DNA of 64,000 bases from Bacillaceae bacterium OF18-1A (GTDB taxonomy: Bacteria; Bacillota; Bacilli; Bacillales; Bacillaceae_G): positions 992,001 to 1,056,000 of the forward strand of contig JAQEWB010000001.1 of assembly GCA_027694045.1 (NCBI GenBank), given 5' to 3'. Under the pieces are notes generated by a model. It worked only from the letters and a program-made list of their open reading frames with translations, had not been told where the DNA came from and did not search any database. The position numbers were made by a program, and so were the translations under genes. Shown here one piece after another: positions 25,984 to 34,550 of the stretch; position 1 is the first letter of the stretch; each line of letters starts with the position of its first letter.

Positions 25984-26024
25984 AAAAAGCTCTTTCAAAA
26001 TTTTTATTTTTGAGAGAGCTTTTT
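25984..26024. terminator. Bidirectional terminator between the small-protein gene and deoR
   Basis: AAAAAGCTCTTTCAAAA / TTTTGAGAGAGCTTTTT stem (one mismatch) lies between convergent genes. Confidence 0.85.
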
Positions 26025-26028
26025 ATTT

Positions 26029-26976
26029 CTAATCTTTTTGATAATGTAACAATTCTTTTGCTGTATGTTGATCGATAATTAATACATTTGCATACCCGCC
26101 ACGTAATGCACCATCAATTGCTTTTATTTTTCTATTGCCACCTGCAACTAAAATAGAACGTTTTTTTAATTTCAGTTCCTCTAGCTCAATTCCAATTGTA
26201 CGTTTATTAATTTCTTCACTACTAATATTACCGTCTCCATCAAAGAAGCGTGAACAAATGTCACCGACCGATTGTTTTTTCAAAATGTTCGTTTCATCCT
26301 TATCAAAATATCCTAATCGGAATAACAATGCTTCATCACGTACTGTTCCGACAGTAAAAATTGCAATGTTCGCTTGTTTCCCCATTTCTATAATGTGATG
26401 AATATGTCGATCTTGTTCTACTAATTCTTTTGTCACTGCATTATCAAATATAACTGGAAGCGGTAAATTTCTTGGTGTCGTTTGAAATGCATCAGCAAAT
26501 AAAGCAATCGTCTCATTTGCATATGTGTTTACACTTGAATGACTAATACCACCTTTTAACTGGACAACTTCTACACCTTTTACATGTTGCGGTACGATTT
26601 TTCTAGCGATTTCATACATCGTCATTCCCCAGCTTACACCAACGATATCACCGTTTTTAACCGTCTTTTCCATATACTCAGCAGCATACTTACTAATATA
26701 CTCCGTAATCGTTGCATATTCTGGTATTGGAGAAAACACGACATGCGCCTCTAGCAAGTTGTATTTTTCTTTAAGTAAGTTCCCAACGTTATCTAAATCC
26801 GCAAATGGATCGGCTATACTAATTTGAACAAACCCTTTTTCTTTCGCGTACTTTAACAATCTAGAAATCGTCGGTCTTGAAATATTTAATTTGTTAGCAA
26901 TTTCTTGCTGACTATAATCTGATTGATAATATAATCTTGCAACTTCAACGCTTAATTGTTGTTTATCCTTATCCAT
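26029..26976 (-). CDS. deoR: Deoxyribonucleoside regulator DeoR (SorC-type sugar-binding family)
   Basis: A 315-residue repressor. The N-terminal helix-turn-helix (~20-45) is 'YSQQEIANKLNISRPTISRLLKYAKEKGFV'. The sugar-binding SorC domain (~60-312) carries 'VGVSWGMTMYEIARKI', 'KGGISHSSVNTYANE' and 'AGGNRKIKAIDGALRGGYANVLIID'. It is like B. subtilis DeoR, which represses dra-nupC-pdp and is released by deoxyribose-5-phosphate. Here it lies just upstream of that operon, and the operon carries a matching operator, so target and effector are well supported by analogy. Confidence 0.9.
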   Translation of the reverse strand: MDKDKQQLSVEVARLYYQSDYSQQEIANKLNISRPTISRLLKYAKEKGFVQISIADPFADLDNVGNLLKEKYNLLEAHVVFSPIPEYATITEYISKYAAEYMEKTVKNGDIVGVSWGMTMYEIARKIVPQHVKGVEVVQLKGGISHSSVNTYANETIALFADAFQTTPRNLPLPVIFDNAVTKELVEQDRHIHHIIEMGKQANIAIFTVGTVRDEALLFRLGYFDKDETNILKKQSVGDICSRFFDGDGNISSEEINKRTIGIELEELKLKKRSILVAGGNRKIKAIDGALRGGYANVLIIDQHTAKELLHYQKD

Positions 26977-27485
26977 AGTAACTTATTACATATCCTTTCC
27001 TGTATTTCCTTTTCGTTACAAGCATTATACAGCTTTATGCAGGAAATTTCGACTACCGAATTTTCTCTATCTACATCTCTACTCCACTTAGTATATACAA
27101 TGAAACTTTATTGTGTAGCTTACTTTTTACACCTTTATAGGCGTTGGATTCTTGTTTATAAGCGCCCCTCTCCTTCTTTTATACATGTTATTCGCTATAT
27201 TATTAAGCATCTCAAAAGCCATACCATGACTCCCTAGTCCCCTTGTTTTTTCTCACTTTCTACTTGTAATTTTCTATTTCAATCGAATATACAACATCTC
27301 ATATTTCATTATTGCACTATCTCTTTATTAACTATCATGTAATAGCGCATCATTACTATCCATTGATAAATCAACATTTGTAATTTAATTCCTCATATTA
27401 AACTCTGATAAAACACTTTATTCAAATAATTATATTGGAATTTATTGTTCTATACATCTATACATGTTTTATGTATTATATAGTA
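26977..27485. other. Non-coding region upstream of deoR
   Basis: This AT-rich stretch holds the deoR promoter region and runs into the candidate sRNA. A 93-codon open frame on the plus strand (26956-27237) overlaps the deoR start and shows no ribosome site or coding signature. Nothing else was recognised. Confidence 0.45.
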
Positions 27486-27555
27486 GAAGAGTAAGGTAAG
27501 AGTTACTCTTTGCCATTTTAGGGAAGGTTCTGTTGGAGACAACAGAACCTTTTTT
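27486..27555 (+). ncRNA. Candidate small RNA ending in a strong terminator
   Basis: Two hairpins in tandem: AAGAGTAA / TTACTCTT (27487-27510) and AGGTTCTGTT / AACAGAACCT (27525-27550) followed by TTTTTT. No gene on the plus strand ends nearby, so the terminator needs its own transcript. A possible promoter is TATACA (27451-27456), 17 nt, TATTAT (27474-27479). The RNA would be ~70 nt. It could instead be a leftover terminator of a lost gene. Confidence 0.45.
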
Positions 27556-27591
27556 CGTAAAAGGTTTATTTTGTTAAAAATATCCTCATAA

Positions 27592-27925
27592 TTAAAATTC
27601 GATGTCATTTTTTCTTATCAATTTACATTCATAATCCTTAATTTCCTTATCATCCACCCTATATGAGCAAGGGTCTTCTTGAATAAAACCTACTACATTC
27701 AACCCTATCATTTGGGCTGGTATTGACGTATTGCCGTCCTGTAAAATCGGAGCGATAGAAAGATCAGCGACCTTAAGATTTTTGGTCCCAAAAACATTTA
27801 AAAATCCATATAGATTTTTTCATTAAAACATTAAATATAAAAAGCTTGATCAGAAATTTATCTGGGTTATTTGTATCAATTTGATTAAACATTATCCTAA
27901 AGCTACATTGGTAAAACATATGGCC
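27592..27925 (-). pseudogene. GMC oxidoreductase relic (C-terminal fragment, frameshifted)
   Basis: In one minus-strand frame ending at TAA 27592 I read 'VFGTKNLKVADLSIAPILQ' and then 'DGNTSIPAQMIGLNVVGFI'. This is the closing motif of glucose-methanol-choline oxidoreductases (the NLxVAD...GNTxxPxxMIG flavin-site block), followed by a ~30-residue tail. It is open for only ~75 codons; just upstream are stops in frame. Another frame reads 'GHMFYQCSFRIM' and 'NQIDTNNPDKF', like the preceding HxxxTCRMG..DP block. There is no start codon, FAD domain or ribosome site, so it is a decayed gene end between nheC and deoR. Confidence 0.7.
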
Positions 27926-27970
27926 AATTTATATATCAAATTACAAGTCTAACTCTCACAAAAACAGGAT

Positions 27971-28002
27971 AAAAAATAAACAGTGAAACTAGTCCACTGT
28001 TT
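27971..28002 (-). terminator. Rho-independent terminator of the nhe operon
   Basis: AAACAGTG / CACTGTTT with ATTTTTTATC tail on the minus strand; the nheC stop codon lies in the first arm. Confidence 0.85.
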
Positions 28003-29080
28003 ACTTCGCCACACCTTCATGTAATTTTTCTGTATAATCTTTTACATCTTTCCAGCTATCTTTCGCCGCACTCAAATCTTCTTTTATAAACAAAAATTCT
28101 TCAGAACTGATTCCTTTTACGTTTTGTAGTAAATTATTATATTTTGCACCTACTGTATACCATTGATTTGATATATTTTGCAATGCTGTAATTGCTGCAT
28201 CCATGGTTTCTGTCATGTTTGTTGTTTTATTTTTCACATCTGCCAAAATTGCAACTTCTGCTTGCGTTCCTGAAATTCTACCTTGTAAATTGGCTATTTC
28301 TTTTTCTGCATTCGCAATATCTTTTTTCGCAACCGCAATCATCGGTCCGCCAGCAAGACATGTTATTAATGCTACACAAAGTACACCACCAGCAATCACC
28401 ATATCATTACTCTTTTTCATTGAATCGTTATATGTATTGATTTGTTGCTCTAGTGCTGGAATGCCAGCATTCGTACTTGCCAATATCGCTGTTAACTGAT
28501 TTGTATCCTCTTTAAAACTATTTGTGTCTTTCGCCATTCTATCGCGAAAAGTTTTTACATTCCCTAATAATACATCTACTTCATTTTGATTCTTTACAAT
28601 ATCCGCATACAACTTTTCTAAATCTGCTTTCAATTTACCGCTTTCCTTTTGATCAATCGCTACTAGCATGTCATTATAGTACGCTTGAAAAGTATTATTG
28701 TAATTAATAATATTTTGATCCGTTTTCAAAATTTGAGGCTTCATATTATTTAACCAATAAGCTGCGTTAATTTTTGCATCCCTTTGGTGCTGAACCATAT
28801 TTCCTTTACATTCACTATTAATTGAACTTATTTTACTCAAATCAGTCTCTTGCTGATTTTGAATTAATTTTGCATATGAATCCATTGCAAATATACTCGA
28901 TGTCGTTTGCCCCATTACCTCTTGGAATCCTGCTGGTCCGAGAGAATAATTTTTCACATTTTCTTGTAATGTCTTTACGTTTTGTTCTGCTGCAAAAGGC
29001 TGTAAAGGAAACGCATTACTTGTTGCGACTCCAGCAATCATTATCATTAAAAGACATTTTTTGTAGAACTTATTACGCAT
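28001..29080 (-). CDS. nheC: Non-haemolytic enterotoxin component C
   Basis: 359 residues from the ATG at 29080 (AGGTGA 5 nt upstream), equal to published NheC length; upstream in-frame starts to 29089 lie within that site. Secreted via a signal peptide ending near 'QPFAAEQ'. It belongs to the HBL/NHE/ClyA superfamily: a long α-helical bundle with a hydrophobic β-tongue (~residues 228-250, 'MVIAGGVLCVALITCLAGGPMIAVA') flanked by coiled-coil helices. NheC works with NheB at the host membrane before NheA completes the pore. It is the third gene of the operon, behind a hairpin that is known to reduce its expression. Confidence 0.95.
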   Translation of the reverse strand: MRNKFYKKCLLMIMIAGVATSNAFPLQPFAAEQNVKTLQENVKNYSLGPAGFQEVMGQTTSSIFAMDSYAKLIQNQQETDLSKISSINSECKGNMVQHQRDAKINAAYWLNNMKPQILKTDQNIINYNNTFQAYYNDMLVAIDQKESGKLKADLEKLYADIVKNQNEVDVLLGNVKTFRDRMAKDTNSFKEDTNQLTAILASTNAGIPALEQQINTYNDSMKKSNDMVIAGGVLCVALITCLAGGPMIAVAKKDIANAEKEIANLQGRISGTQAEVAILADVKNKTTNMTETMDAAITALQNISNQWYTVGAKYNNLLQNVKGISSEEFLFIKEDLSAAKDSWKDVKDYTEKLHEGVAK

Positions 29081-29110
29081 AATCATCACCTATTCTCTAT
29101 ATAAAGATAT

Positions 29111-29143
29111 AAAAAGCTCCTGCTCACAACTGAACAGGAGCTT
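29111..29143 (-). other. Attenuating hairpin between nheB and nheC
   Basis: Perfect stem AAGCTCCTG / CAGGAGCTT, with TTTTTATATC tail on the minus strand, in the 107-bp nheB-nheC gap. It can act as a partial terminator or stability element, which fits the low NheC level known for this operon. Confidence 0.8.
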
Positions 29144-29187
29144 CAACTCGTTTATCAACACTTAACGTTCTGACGATTCGTATTCAA

Positions 29188-30396
29188 TTATGCTTTTTTC
29201 GTATCTACTACTTTAATATCCTCAGCATAAATCTTTTCTGCATAGTCTTTAATGTTTTTCCAGCTATCTTTCGCAATGTTTAAATCTTCTTTAATGAAAA
29301 CAAGATCATTTGGACTAATTGAATCTACATTTTGAAGTAAAGAATTGTATTTTGATCCCATTGTGTACCATTGGTTTGAAATGTTTTGCAAAGCTGTAAT
29401 TGCAGTATCAATTGTATTTGTTAAATACTCTGTTTGTGTTTTAATGTTCGTTAATCCCGCTACCTCTAATTGAGCAGTTGTAATTTGTCCCGTTATTTTT
29501 TGAATTTCAGCTTGTGCATTATCAAGCTCTTTCTTCGCTAATACGATTCCAGCTGTACCACCGCCTACTGCTGCTACACCACCTGCAATTAATAGGACTC
29601 CTAGCGGTGTTCCTGCACCTGTAGCAATTACAACCGCACCACCGATAATTGCAATTGGCCCTAGTGCTGTCGCAACAGATGAGCCGATAATAATTGTATT
29701 ATATTTACTAATTGCTTCATTGTACGTTGTGATTTGATTTTGCAGAAGCGGAATTCCAGCATCTTGACTCGCTAAAATAGATGTAATTTGATTTGCATCT
29801 CCCTTGAAGTTTTGCGTGTCCGAAGTCATTTTATTTCGGAATTTCTTCAAGTCTTCTACTAACTGATCTACTTGCGCTTTATTTTCATTAATACTACTTG
29901 ATAATCTAGTTAATCCTTTCGTAAGTGTTGCTTTATCCTTTTCATCTACAGCTTTAACTAAAGTATCGTAATAGTTTTGGAATTTCGTATTGTAGTTAAT
30001 AATGTTTTGATTCGTTGAAATAAGCTGTGGTTTCAGTACATCTAACCATTGCTTCGCATTTCCTCTAGCTGTATCTTGGTGCTGAATTACTTTCCCTTTT
30101 AAAGCCGCATCAACAGATGATACATTTCCAAAGTTAACATTACCTTGTTTAATAATTGTTAAAGCGTACAGATCCATTACTAAAGCGTTTGAACCTGTTC
30201 TTTCCATTGCATCTTTTAAGCCTTCTGGTCCTAATGAGTATTCCTCATAATCATTATAAGCTTTTGCTACCGCATGAACTGGAGCTTGCTTCACTGTACT
30301 TTCAGCTGCATACGTATGGGCTGGTATAATGTTTCCTGCTACAAATACTGCCATAAGTGCTGATAGAGCCATTACTTTATAAGGTTTTTTTGTCAT
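29188..30396 (-). CDS. nheB: Non-haemolytic enterotoxin component B
   Basis: 402 residues with signal peptide (cleavage after 'HTYA'), equal to known NheB. Same ClyA-like helical fold as NheC, with an extended, very Gly/Ala/Val-rich hydrophobic segment (~residues 233-283, 'IIGSSVATALGPIAIIGGAVVIATGAG' onwards) that inserts in the target membrane. NheB is the main membrane-binding and pore component. Long stretches near the C-terminus ('ITALQNISNQWYTMGSKYNSLLQNV') are near-identical to NheC, showing duplication. It is 31 bp after nheA; stop followed by the intercistronic hairpin. Confidence 0.96.
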   Translation of the reverse strand: MTKKPYKVMALSALMAVFVAGNIIPAHTYAAESTVKQAPVHAVAKAYNDYEEYSLGPEGLKDAMERTGSNALVMDLYALTIIKQGNVNFGNVSSVDAALKGKVIQHQDTARGNAKQWLDVLKPQLISTNQNIINYNTKFQNYYDTLVKAVDEKDKATLTKGLTRLSSSINENKAQVDQLVEDLKKFRNKMTSDTQNFKGDANQITSILASQDAGIPLLQNQITTYNEAISKYNTIIIGSSVATALGPIAIIGGAVVIATGAGTPLGVLLIAGGVAAVGGGTAGIVLAKKELDNAQAEIQKITGQITTAQLEVAGLTNIKTQTEYLTNTIDTAITALQNISNQWYTMGSKYNSLLQNVDSISPNDLVFIKEDLNIAKDSWKNIKDYAEKIYAEDIKVVDTKKA

Positions 30397-30427
30397 TTTT
30401 CTTCTCTCCCTATATCGTTACTTATTG

Positions 30428-31588
30428 TTAATGTACTTCAACGTTTGTAACGTAATCTTCAAATTGATTCGTTTGCTTATTCATTTCATCACTTACTTTT
30501 TTAATTTGATTGAAATGTTTTTGAAGTAAACTACTATCTGTATATGTGCCTTCTTCAACATTCTTTTGAATTTGGATCATATTGTTGTTTAAAACTTTCC
30601 AATCTGTTAATAACGTTTCTAAAGTTGTAATTTGACGATCGATTAATTCTGTAAAACTACTTACTTGATCTTCAACGAATGTAATTTGTGTCGCTTCTGC
30701 TTCAGTTTGTGATAACTTTTGAATAAGTGGTAGTAGCTCTTTTTGCTTTTGCTGAATGCGAAGAGCGGCTTCTCTCGTTTGACTATCGGCAGCATTTACA
30801 ATTTCATTACTTAAAGTACCGATAGAAACAAAATCGATTGTTTTCGTTTGTGCAGTTTGATTTGTGATGGTAAATACTTGTTTACCGATATTAATAGAAC
30901 CTTTAATGATTTCTTGAGGTCTATTCAAAATAGTAGTTAGTTCAGCTTGAATTTCCCCTTGAATTCTTTTAATATCTTCTCTTAATTTCACAATATCTCC
31001 ACTTGATCCTTGCAGTGTTTTTATTGCTTCATCAGCTTTCATTGATAAGTTGTTACTATCTTTATCTAATACCGTTTTAAATCGATTTAGCTCTAATAAA
31101 TCTTGCTCCATACTCTCTTGGATGCTTTGTACTTGCAATTGCAATTTTCCATACGCACTTGTAAAATCCGCTTTTGCTCGTTCATCTTCATTTACGTTTC
31201 CTGCTAGTTCATAAAGCTTACTGTAATAACTATTAAATCTAATACTATATCTCATCATCTCTTGATTTAAGTCAATTAGCTTCGGATTATATTCATCAAT
31301 CCACTCTCTTACATTTGCCTTTGCAAACTTTTGATGATTCGTCAAACTACTCATCGCATTTACCTTAATGTCTGGCTGCTGTAAAATAACTAGTCCATAT
31401 GCTTGTATAAGCGGTGACTGTGATCCTAACATTCTAATTGAATTGGATAATGTATTTGGAGCAATTACATTTTGTGCATATACTGTTTTCACTTCTGTTT
31501 GCCCCTCCTTAGCGTAAGCGCTTACAGGAATGAAGCAACTCGTAGATACTGCTGTAACCAATAACCCTGTAATTAAAGTCTTTTTCAC
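30428..31588 (-). CDS. nheA: Non-haemolytic enterotoxin component A
   Basis: 386 residues with signal peptide ('[19 protein letters not shown]...SAYA'), the published NheA length. Mostly α-helical ClyA-like bundle; the hairpin between the long helices (~residues 228-260) is amphipathic rather than strongly hydrophobic, as known for NheA, which binds last and makes the NheBC complex lytic. It leads the operon. The leader upstream is unusually long, with a PlcR box ~490 nt away, and a cre-like palindrome lies inside the signal-peptide codons (31514-31525). Confidence 0.96.
31514..31525. promoter_or_regulatory. cre-like site (CcpA) within the start of nheA
   Basis: The perfect palindrome GTAAGCGCTTAC with a flanking T on the minus strand gives TGTAAGCGCTTACG, one base off the cre consensus TGWAANCGNTNWCA. 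Position inside codons ~22-26 suits roadblock-type catabolite repression. Confidence 0.55.
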
Positions 31589-32075
31589 TTTAACTCCTCC
31601 TATGTATTAGCAACTATTACTATCGCATTTTATTATTCTATTTTCTTTCGAATTATGTGAGATAGTTAAAGATAGATAACATTCACTACCTCTCACATTT
31701 TAAATCGCTACAGTACTTATTGTTATAAAACATTTCATTACTTACTATATGTACTTAGCATGAATAATCTTGTATAAATTTTCTTTTTTTTACATTAATA
31801 GAGTAAATATATTACACAAAAATATTATTCATTTTAAACTTAATAACGTATGTAAAGTATGAAGTTCCATTTCCTTTTTGTACTGTAAGGTCATTTAAAC
31901 ACAGCTATTTATCAACGTAAAGAAGTATTTTTACCCCCTTTATTTTCAACAATTCACGTCCTTATTCCAAAATACAATTTGATTAACTTCATTTATCGAG
32001 ATATCCATATACAACAACAAAAACCACTGTTTCTTCCTACCCCTTAAAATTATATCAACATAATTTTAAGTTCTA
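31589..32075 (-). promoter_or_regulatory. Long nheA leader / promoter region
   Basis: 487 bp without a gene separate nheA from its PlcR box. It is very AT-rich, with several possible -10 boxes; I did not pick a single start site. Other virulence regulators (CodY, CcpA, ResD, Fnr) are known to act on nhe in this group, and the length leaves room for them. Confidence 0.6.
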
Positions 32076-32091
32076 TATGCAATTATGCATA
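32076..32091. promoter_or_regulatory. PlcR box of the nhe operon
   Basis: TATGCAATTATGCATA matches the PlcR consensus TATGNANNNNTNCATA at every fixed base, within a wider palindrome (TCTATATGCA...TGCATATAGA). PlcR-PapR would activate nheABC transcription in stationary phase. Confidence 0.88.
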
Positions 32092-32102
32092 TAGAATACA
32101 TA

Positions 32103-32137
32103 AAAAGGATAGTTTCACTTTCGTGAAACTATCCTTA
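32103..32137 (-). terminator. Rho-independent terminator of kimA
   Basis: AAGGATAGTTTCAC / GTGAAACTATCCTT perfect stem and TTTTTATG tail, 11 nt past the kimA stop; immediately next to the PlcR box. Confidence 0.88.
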
Positions 32138-32147
32138 AAAAATCTTC

Positions 32148-33974
32148 TTACTTTTTCAAATGATATGGAACTGTTGTAATAACAACATTTCTCTTATAGA
32201 GTAAATACGCACGGATGAGTAAACTAGATTGATTATGAAGAATGTTATGCCAACCTTTTTTCGGAATAAACTGCGGTATAACTACAGTAACTCGGTAATT
32301 TGATTCACTCGCTTTATACTGCACTGTATCAATAAACTTTGTTAACGGCTGAATAATACTTCTATAATGAGAATGTAATGTAACAAGCCTTATTTCAGGT
32401 TGCCACTTCTTCCATTTCTCTTCAAATTTCTTTTCCTCTTCTCTGTCAAAAGCAACATATACAGCGATAACTTGATCTGCTGAGAGAGACTTCGCATAGT
32501 TCAATGAATTTTCTACAACATGAGTCATACCAGCTACAGGAACGACAATTACATTTCCTTCAATCGGAACAATTCGTTCACAAGTTTTTAAACTTAGTTG
32601 GTCTCCTACTGCATCATAATGCTTCTTAATTCGATGAAACAAGAAGATAATAACAGGTAAGAAAATAAGAATCGACCACACTTGCGCAAATTTAGTTAAA
32701 AAGAACATACCCATTACGATAAAACTAATAACTGCACCAATTAAATTAATCGATAATCTTAAAATCCATCCTTCAGGTTTTTCACGAAGCCACTTTAATA
32801 CCATCCCAGTTTGAGAAAGTGTAAATGGAATAAATACACCTACTGCATATAATGGAATTAAATGTTCGGTTTGTCCTTGGAAAGCTACAATTAAAATAAT
32901 CGAAGCGATTCCTAGTATAATAATACCGTTTGAGTAACCTAGACGGTCTCCTCTAATCGTAAACATTCGCGGTATAAATTTATCTTTTGCAAGGTTAACT
33001 GCTAATAACGGAAATGCAGAATACCCTGTATTAGCAGCAAGAATTAATATTAAAGCTGTTGTACCTTGTATGAAATAGTACATGAAATTACGTCCAAATG
33101 TTTGCTCAGCAATTTGAGAAACAACCGTTACTTCTTTACTCGGTGCAATTCCATAGTAATAAGCTAGAAACACAATTCCTGAAAATAAAACAGCCAGTAA
33201 TGCTCCCATTGCAAGCAATGTTTTTGCTGCATTATTTGGGGCAGGATCTTTAAAATTTGGGATAGCATTTGAAATTGCTTCAACTCCTGTTAAAGCAGAA
33301 CTACCTGATGCAAATGCTCTTAATAATAAAAACAAACTAATTCCCGTAACTGGTGTTCCAATCGGTGAATGTAAATCCGGCGAAACGTGACCGGTTAAAA
33401 TATTATATATTCCTACACCAATTAATATAAATAGAGCTAAAACAAATAAATAAACAGGATATGCTAAAACGGAAGCTGATTCTGTTACCCCCCGTAAATT
33501 CAAAATCGTAATTAATATAACAAAGATAACCGCAATAATTACTTTATGCGCATGCAAGCTAGGAAAAGCAGACGTAATTGCATCTGTACCTGCCGATACA
33601 CTTACCGCAACAGTTAAAATGTAATCGACTAATAGAGATCCTCCAGCAATTAAGCCTGGATTCATACCTAAATTTTCTTTTGATACAACATATGCCCCTC
33701 CGCCATGAGGATAGGCAAAAATAATTTGACGATAGGATAAAATAAGAGCTGTCAATAATACCAATACCCCAACAGCTATCGGAATAGAATACCAATAAGC
33801 TACTGCTCCAAGACCTGTTAATGCGATTAATATTTGCTCAGGACCGTAAGCAACGGATGATAGTGCGTCAGAAGATAAAATAGCTAACGCTTTCGTTTTA
33901 TTGAGCTTTTGCTCTCCTAACTCTGTTGATTTTAACGGCCTTCCAATTAAAAACCTTTTGATAGATGAAACCAC
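32148..33974 (-). CDS. kimA: High-affinity potassium importer KimA (APC superfamily)
   Basis: 608 residues, the KimA (YdaO) length. 12 helices of an APC-type K+/H+ symporter ('ILSSDALSSVAYGPEQILIAL', 'YPHGGGAYVVSKENLGMNPGLIAGGSLLVDYILTVAVSVSAG', 'NLRGVTESASVLAYPVYLF') are followed by a ~150-residue cytosolic USP-like domain ('ERIVPIEGNVIVVPVAGMTHVVENSLNYAKSL'). Starts at GTG with GGAGAG 9 nt upstream. In Bacillus, KimA is shut off by c-di-AMP, both at the protein and by a riboswitch. The matching riboswitch lies in its leader, which supports the assignment strongly. Confidence 0.94.
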   Translation of the reverse strand: MVSSIKRFLIGRPLKSTELGEQKLNKTKALAILSSDALSSVAYGPEQILIALTGLGAVAYWYSIPIAVGVLVLLTALILSYRQIIFAYPHGGGAYVVSKENLGMNPGLIAGGSLLVDYILTVAVSVSAGTDAITSAFPSLHAHKVIIAVIFVILITILNLRGVTESASVLAYPVYLFVLALFILIGVGIYNILTGHVSPDLHSPIGTPVTGISLFLLLRAFASGSSALTGVEAISNAIPNFKDPAPNNAAKTLLAMGALLAVLFSGIVFLAYYYGIAPSKEVTVVSQIAEQTFGRNFMYYFIQGTTALILILAANTGYSAFPLLAVNLAKDKFIPRMFTIRGDRLGYSNGIIILGIASIILIVAFQGQTEHLIPLYAVGVFIPFTLSQTGMVLKWLREKPEGWILRLSINLIGAVISFIVMGMFFLTKFAQVWSILIFLPVIIFLFHRIKKHYDAVGDQLSLKTCERIVPIEGNVIVVPVAGMTHVVENSLNYAKSLSADQVIAVYVAFDREEEKKFEEKWKKWQPEIRLVTLHSHYRSIIQPLTKFIDTVQYKASESNYRVTVVIPQFIPKKGWHNILHNQSSLLIRAYLLYKRNVVITTVPYHLKK

Positions 33975-34045
33975 TGCTGTCCACTCTCCAATAATTTTGT
34001 ACGAACTTTTCTGCTAGTTACAGATCATAAACTATTTCTTCAGAA

Positions 34046-34091
34046 AACAAAAAATGTCTACAAGCCATAACGAAATAGACTTGTAGACATT
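34046..34091 (-). terminator. Expression-platform terminator of the kimA riboswitch
   Basis: AATGTCTACAAG / CTTGTAGACATT with TTTTTTGTTTT on the minus strand, between the aptamer and kimA. Its first arm can presumably be freed when c-di-AMP binds, ending transcription. Confidence 0.85.
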
Positions 34092-34101
34092 ATTTTTTTT
34101 G

Positions 34102-34262
34102 TCGCACAAGCTCCACCTTCCTTCTCAATATAACGCTTACGAGGTTAGCTGTCGGATTCGGGCCTATGAGTAGCCCTACCTTTTTCAAGGATTCACCCCA
34201 TTGGATTACATACGAATCCATAAGAACGGGTCCCCCGTACCATGCGGTTTCAGCGATTTAGA
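34102..34262 (-). promoter_or_regulatory. ydaO/yuaA-type c-di-AMP riboswitch
   Basis: On the minus strand the order AAATCGCTGAAACCGCATGG, TACGGGGGACCC, GGGGTGAATCC, GGTAGGG, GCCCGAATCCGACAGCTAAC and CTCGTAAGCG is the conserved core of the ydaO-yuaA aptamer. It is followed by a terminator and kimA. High c-di-AMP (potassium-replete cells) turns the gene off. Confidence 0.95.
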
Positions 34263-34404
34263 AAATTGAAACTGTGGATTATAATACTCCTTTATTTTCA
34301 AAATGTAAACAAAAATTTTGAAAAAGAAAAATTTTAAAATGATCGCGCATAATCCGCTGATAAATATACATAATGAATACTAAAAAAACGAAAAGGAGAC
34401 CCGT

Positions 34405-34533
34405 ATGTCTAAAGAAAAGAAGCCTATTTTTTCCGATTCATATTTAGATGCAGTAGCAAATGAAATTAATCGGTTATATGGTAAGCGTGAACAAGAAATA
34501 AATTTGACAGATAGAACGAAAAGAAATAAATAA
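34405..34533 (+). CDS. 42-residue small protein of unknown function
   Basis: An intact ATG frame of 42 codons starting 'MSKEKKPIFSDSYLDAVANE', hydrophilic, one predicted amphipathic helix, basic C-terminus ending RTKRNK. AAGGAGA lies 6 nt before the ATG, and a terminator follows 17 nt after the stop. These make a small, free-standing transcription unit, divergent from the kimA riboswitch. No signal peptide or membrane helix, so cytosolic. No known family recognised. It was too short for a default gene-length cutoff. Confidence 0.72.
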   Translation: MSKEKKPIFSDSYLDAVANEINRLYGKREQEINLTDRTKRNK

Positions 34534-34550
34534 TTTGTCATACAAAAATA

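Noticed and set aside
26956..27237. 93-codon open frame on the plus strand upstream of deoR
   Set aside because: Overlaps the deoR start region, has no ribosome site, and its product is a low-complexity hydrophobic mix.
28001..31588. Reading the toxin operon as hbl instead of nhe
   Set aside because: Lengths of 386, 402 and 359 residues in that order, and the component motifs, match NheA, NheB and NheC.
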